From an uncultured Methanosarcinales archaeon (GTDB lineage Archaea > Halobacteriota > Methanosarcinia > Methanotrichales > Methanotrichaceae): a DNA stretch of 5,252 bases. Below are positions 4,750 to 5,252 of this stretch, piece by piece. Numbering within the stretch: the first letter of the stretch is position 1; every line of letters starts with the position of its first letter. Below the pieces are notes generated by a model. That model ran no database searches. It was given only the letters and a program-made list of their open reading frames with translations, and was not told the DNA's origin. Location of the stretch: contig CALMJN010000445.1 of assembly GCA_937864385.1 (NCBI GenBank), positions 1 through 5,252 on the forward strand. The letters run 5' to 3'. Both the position numbers and the translations under genes were made by a program.

Positions 4750-4801
4750 CCCTCTCTAATTGTCCCACCTGCTAATAAGCAGCATCATCCGTTCGAGAGG
4801 G
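4750..4801. repeat. Nested inverted repeats downstream of DUF3800
   Basis: CCCTCTC (4750-4756) pairs with GAGAGGG (4795-4801). Inside the loop CTGCT (4769-4773) pairs with AGCAG (4778-4782) around AATA. Together they could form a two-tier RNA structure 16 bases after the DUF3800 stop, perhaps protecting or ending its transcript. No long T tract follows. Confidence 0.4.
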
Positions 4802-4808
4802 ACTTACT

Positions 4809-4828
4809 CACTTAGCAATACATAAGTG
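4809..4828. repeat. Short inverted repeat CACTTA / TAAGTG
   Basis: CACTTA (4809-4814) and TAAGTG (4823-4828) are perfect inverted 6-mers with 8 bases between, next to an AT-rich TATA-like stretch. They could be an operator half-site pair or a chance hairpin. Confidence 0.3.
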
Positions 4829-5157
4829 CGTATCAATATTTAAGCGTTGGCCTTGGGTCCTCAGCCTGACCAAAACCAGGTGGAAGTAGACGCCTGCCAT
4901 AATCATAAGGGGCTACATATTTACTTTTCTACCTCGGACCTTTATGAGGAGAGCTTTGCCAAGCTCACAGGAGCTGCCTGGTGTTTTGGAGCTGCATCTT
5001 CTTCTTCCGGGGGACCGAGCAGGTGTGCGCGCTACCGCCCTCAACGCAGGAGGGCTTGGATACTGGAACCATCCGGGCGGGAGATACTCGAAAGGCGGAC
5101 ATATACAGGACCTGGCCTTGGCTTGCTTCCTTCCAGGGGGCATGAACCTCTTGCGGC

Positions 5158-5252
5158 TCAGTAATCCTCCAGGGCAGGACCGGCGAGCGAGCCGGCTTTG
5201 GCCTCTAGGACCTCAGCATTATCGTCCTGGTCCATCCCAGCGGAGACCAAGG
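5158..5252 (-). CDS. Possible C-terminal end of a minus-strand gene (partial at window edge)
   Basis: The minus strand is open from the window edge to TGA at 5158-5160, giving about 30 codons that include MDQDDNAEVLEAKAGSLAGP and end ALEDY. Third codon positions are GC-rich as in Fic, and the acidic tail is protein-like. I cannot name a family from this, and the opposite strand is open here too, so the call is tentative. Confidence 0.35.
   Translation of the reverse strand, partial: LVSAGMDQDDNAEVLEAKAGSLAGPALEDY

Larger units (their letters stand above)
4734..5157. other. No convincing gene; inverted repeats and possible decayed coding
   Basis: The first 110 bases are AT-rich with several inverted repeats (listed separately) and an AT-rich TATA-like TATCAATATTTAAG at 4830-4843. 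A + strand frame from TTG 4847 to 5164 reads plausibly at first (GLHIYFSTSDLYEESFAKL) and then turns into serine/arginine-rich text typical of a wrong frame. Another + frame from ATG 4944 stays open to the window edge, and minus frames are also open, so GC-rich composition alone may explain the openness. A frameshifted relic is possible, but I cannot name one. Confidence 0.35.

Noticed and set aside
4847..5164. + strand frame of 105 codons
   Set aside because: The second half is serine/arginine-rich out-of-frame text, the start is a TTG without a ribosome site, and other frames here are equally open. It is kept only as a possible decayed stretch.

Overview
The window looks like a decaying accessory or defence-type region from an archaeon. 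The clearest archaeal signs are a TATA element (TTATATAC, 4066-4073) placed about 30 bases before an ATG with almost no leader, a second AT-rich promoter candidate at 3766-3773, and a small exported protein with three N-glycosylation sequons. The gene content (MNT/HEPN pair, DUF6036-like nucleotidyltransferase, Fic, DUF3800, many fragments) and frequent AGG/AGA/ATA codons fit a methanogenic euryarchaeon of the Methanothrix/Methanosarcinales kind. That taxonomic placement is inference; no marker gene is present.

Left part (1-1127, + strand): four reading frames overlap end to end and look like one translationally coupled operon. They are the tail of an unidentified gene, a DUF6036-like nucleotidyltransferase gene interrupted by an in-frame TAG one codon before its catalytic DxD, and an intact MNT-HEPN (MntA-HepT type) toxin-antitoxin pair.

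Middle (1128-3087): a short fragment resembling the start of a Swt1-family HEPN protein is followed by a 54-residue ORF that has a second, broken copy about 2.5 kb downstream. A complete class II Fic AMP-transferase lies on the minus strand; its last codons run through an 11-bp tandem repeat. Upstream of Fic is an AT-rich stretch and then an orphan C-terminal gene fragment on the + strand.

Right part (3088-5252): a winged-helix remnant and a small exported protein lie on the minus strand in the same frame, separated by one stop codon. Then come the degenerate copy of the 54-residue ORF, an intact DUF3800 gene with its own promoter, about 420 bases with no convincing gene but several inverted repeats, and the probable C-terminal end of a minus-strand gene leaving the window.

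Two of the intact gene units (MNT-HEPN and Fic) and one broken gene belong to nucleotide-transfer families. DUF3800 and the Swt1-like HEPN fragment are of types often seen in defence loci. The picture is a turnover hot spot in which a few modules survive among fragments, rather than one coherent multi-gene machine.
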